Shown here: one piece after another, positions 15,315 through 16,438 of the stretch
Position numbering within the stretch: the stretch's first letter is position 1
How the letters are laid out: every line of letters begins with the position of its first letter
Source: Prevotella sp. CAG:755
Lineage (GTDB): Bacteria > Bacteroidota > Bacteroidia > Bacteroidales > Bacteroidaceae
DNA length: 16,438 nucleotides
Assembly (NCBI GenBank): GCA_000431275.1
Contig: HF989241.1
Location: forward strand, 1-16,438
Direction: 5' to 3'
Notes under the pieces: generated by a model
Database searches by the model: none
Seen by the model: only the letters and a program-made list of their open reading frames with translations
What the model was told of the DNA's origin: nothing
Program-made: the position numbers and the translations under genes

Positions 15315-16438
15315 ATGGGCATATTCATCCGCAAACCCATCAGCCAGCTCGTCAGCGAAGCCAGCGAGACCGGCAGCCAAAGTCTTCGGCGCGTGCTTGG
15401 CCCCGGCAGCCTCATCGCGCTCGGCGTCGGCGTCATCATCGGCGCCGGCCTTTTCTCCATCACCGGCACAGTGGCCTCGGCCTACACCGGCCCTGCCATC
15501 ACGCTGGCCTTTGTCGTGGCAGCCATCGGATGCTGCTTCGCAGGCCTCTGTTACGCCGAATTCGCCTCGATGATCCCCGTCGCGGGCAGCGCCTACACCT
15601 ATGCCTACGCCACAATGGGCGAACTCATCGCCTGGATCATCGGCTGGGACCTCGTGCTGGAATACTCTGTGGCTGCCACCACGGTAAGCATCTCATGGAG
15701 CCGCTACTTCGTCGTCGTGCTCGAAGACTTCGGCATCCACCTGCCGCCTGCACTGACGGCCTGCCCTTGGGACGGCGGCATCGTCAACCTGCCGGCGGCT
15801 TTCATCGTCGTGGCAATGAGTCTCTTCCTTGTGCGCGGCACAAAGGGAAGTTCGGTGCTCAACGGCATCATTGTCTTCCTGAAAGTGGCCGTAATTGCCC
15901 TTTTCATCGGACTGGGATGGCGCTACATTGACCAAGCCAACTATACCCCCTATCTTCCGCAGAACACCGGCGTGCTCGGCGAGTTCGGCTTTTCGGGCGT
16001 CATGCGCGGCGCGGCCATCGTTTTCTTCGCCTTTCTCGGCTTCGATGCTGTCAGCACAGCAGCCCAAGAGACAAAAAATCCCAAGCGCGACATGCCTATC
16101 GGCATACTGGGCTCGCTGCTTGTCTGCACAGTACTTTACATGCTCTTTGGCCACGTAATGACGGGCGTAGCACACTACACGGAGTTCGCCGGCCACGAGG
16201 GCATCGCCCCCGTAGCCATCGCCATCCGCCACATGGGCGAAGGCGGCGCGGAGGCTTTCCCATGGCTCAACCGCGCCATCCTGCTGGCCATCCTCTTCGG
16301 CTATTGCTCCGTCATCATGGTCACGCTGCTCGCCCAAAGCCGCATATTCCTTTCGATGAGCCGCGACGGCCTGCTGCCGCCCTTCTTCTCACGCATACAT
16401 CCCCGTTTCCGCACGCCGGCGCACAGCAATGTGCTCTT
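15315..16438 (+). CDS. APC superfamily amino acid permease (CAT-like), 3' end outside window
   Basis: It is an inner-membrane amino acid transporter of the APC superfamily, closest in look to cationic amino acid transporter-like members; the substrate cannot be read from the sequence. The frame is open from ATG 15315 to the window edge, giving 374 complete codons; family members usually have roughly 450-500. The N-terminal IFIRKPISQLVSEA and RRVLGPGSLIALGVGVIIGAGLFSITG (about 25-51) contain the unwound first membrane helix GVGVIIGAG that binds the substrate amine and carboxylate. SMIPVAGSAYTYAY (85-98) is the helix 3 motif. FFAFLGFDAVSTAAQETKNPKRDMP (237-261) is the helix 6 motif and loop. 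About eight or nine hydrophobic segments are visible. The 22 bases before the ATG are too short for a -33/-7 promoter, so it may depend on read-through past the tRNA terminator. Confidence 0.93.
   Translation, partial: MGIFIRKPISQLVSEASETGSQSLRRVLGPGSLIALGVGVIIGAGLFSITGTVASAYTGPAITLAFVVAAIGCCFAGLCYAEFASMIPVAGSAYTYAYATMGELIAWIIGWDLVLEYSVAATTVSISWSRYFVVVLEDFGIHLPPALTACPWDGGIVNLPAAFIVVAMSLFLVRGTKGSSVLNGIIVFLKVAVIALFIGLGWRYIDQANYTPYLPQNTGVLGEFGFSGVMRGAAIVFFAFLGFDAVSTAAQETKNPKRDMPIGILGSLLVCTVLYMLFGHVMTGVAHYTEFAGHEGIAPVAIAIRHMGEGGAEAFPWLNRAILLAILFGYCSVIMVTLLAQSRIFLSMSRDGLLPPFFSRIHPRFRTPAHSNVL

Noticed and set aside
15218..15469. Minus-strand open frame across the tRNA and the permease start
   Set aside because: It overlaps a complete tRNA, a terminator and a clearly recognisable permease N-terminus.
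1..16438. Search for CRISPR, insertion sequences, phage genes, toxin-antitoxin or defence modules
   Set aside because: No regular direct repeats with spacers, no transposase-like or integrase-like protein, no small paired genes; every long gene is a recognisable housekeeping or conserved Bacteroidota gene.

Overview
The window looks like a housekeeping stretch of a Bacteroidota chromosome, most likely order Bacteroidales and Prevotella-like. The signs are the protein flavour, the promoter type and the A-rich, Shine-Dalgarno-poor leaders. The promoters show the Bacteroidota pattern of a TTTG box about 20 bases before TAnnTTTG, seen most clearly ahead of greA and of the tRNA gene. Base composition is moderately GC-rich by eye, and no gene looks foreign. 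I cannot name the species from sequence alone.

Layout. From 1 to 8026 everything is read on the minus strand, in the order pnp, rnhB, topA, aroK, speA: RNA decay, removal of RNA from DNA, supercoil relaxation, aromatic amino acid synthesis and polyamine synthesis. topA, aroK and speA are packed 7 and 23 bases apart and form one operon with its own promoter. pnp ends in a strong terminator before rnhB. Divergently from pnp, a 488-base gap leads to greA and a HIT-family gene on the plus strand. This pair meets the next minus-strand operon at a very long bidirectional hairpin (9451-9512). That operon (14819 down to 9524) is a GNAT-like gene of unknown role, parE, coaD and a secreted S41 protease, with gaps of 25, 27 and 27 bases. 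Beyond a 356-base gap come a tRNA-Gln(TTG) with a textbook promoter, a terminator, and the start of an APC-family amino acid permease that runs off the right edge.

Corrected starts. Four minus-strand reading frames run open well upstream of their true starts: topA, pnp, parE and the GNAT-like gene. The starts given here follow family N-termini and, for three of them, promoter position. The permease has no stop inside the window and is easily missed.

I see no CRISPR array, insertion sequence, prophage, toxin-antitoxin pair or defence system, and no undescribed protein system. The unexplained signal lies between genes: a terminator-like hairpin in the greA leader, four consecutive small hairpins between rnhB and topA, near-palindromic boxes 42 bases apart between the GNAT-like gene and the tRNA, a 17-base motif shared by the two long gaps, and a tRNA followed by a terminator and a permease with no visible promoter of its own.
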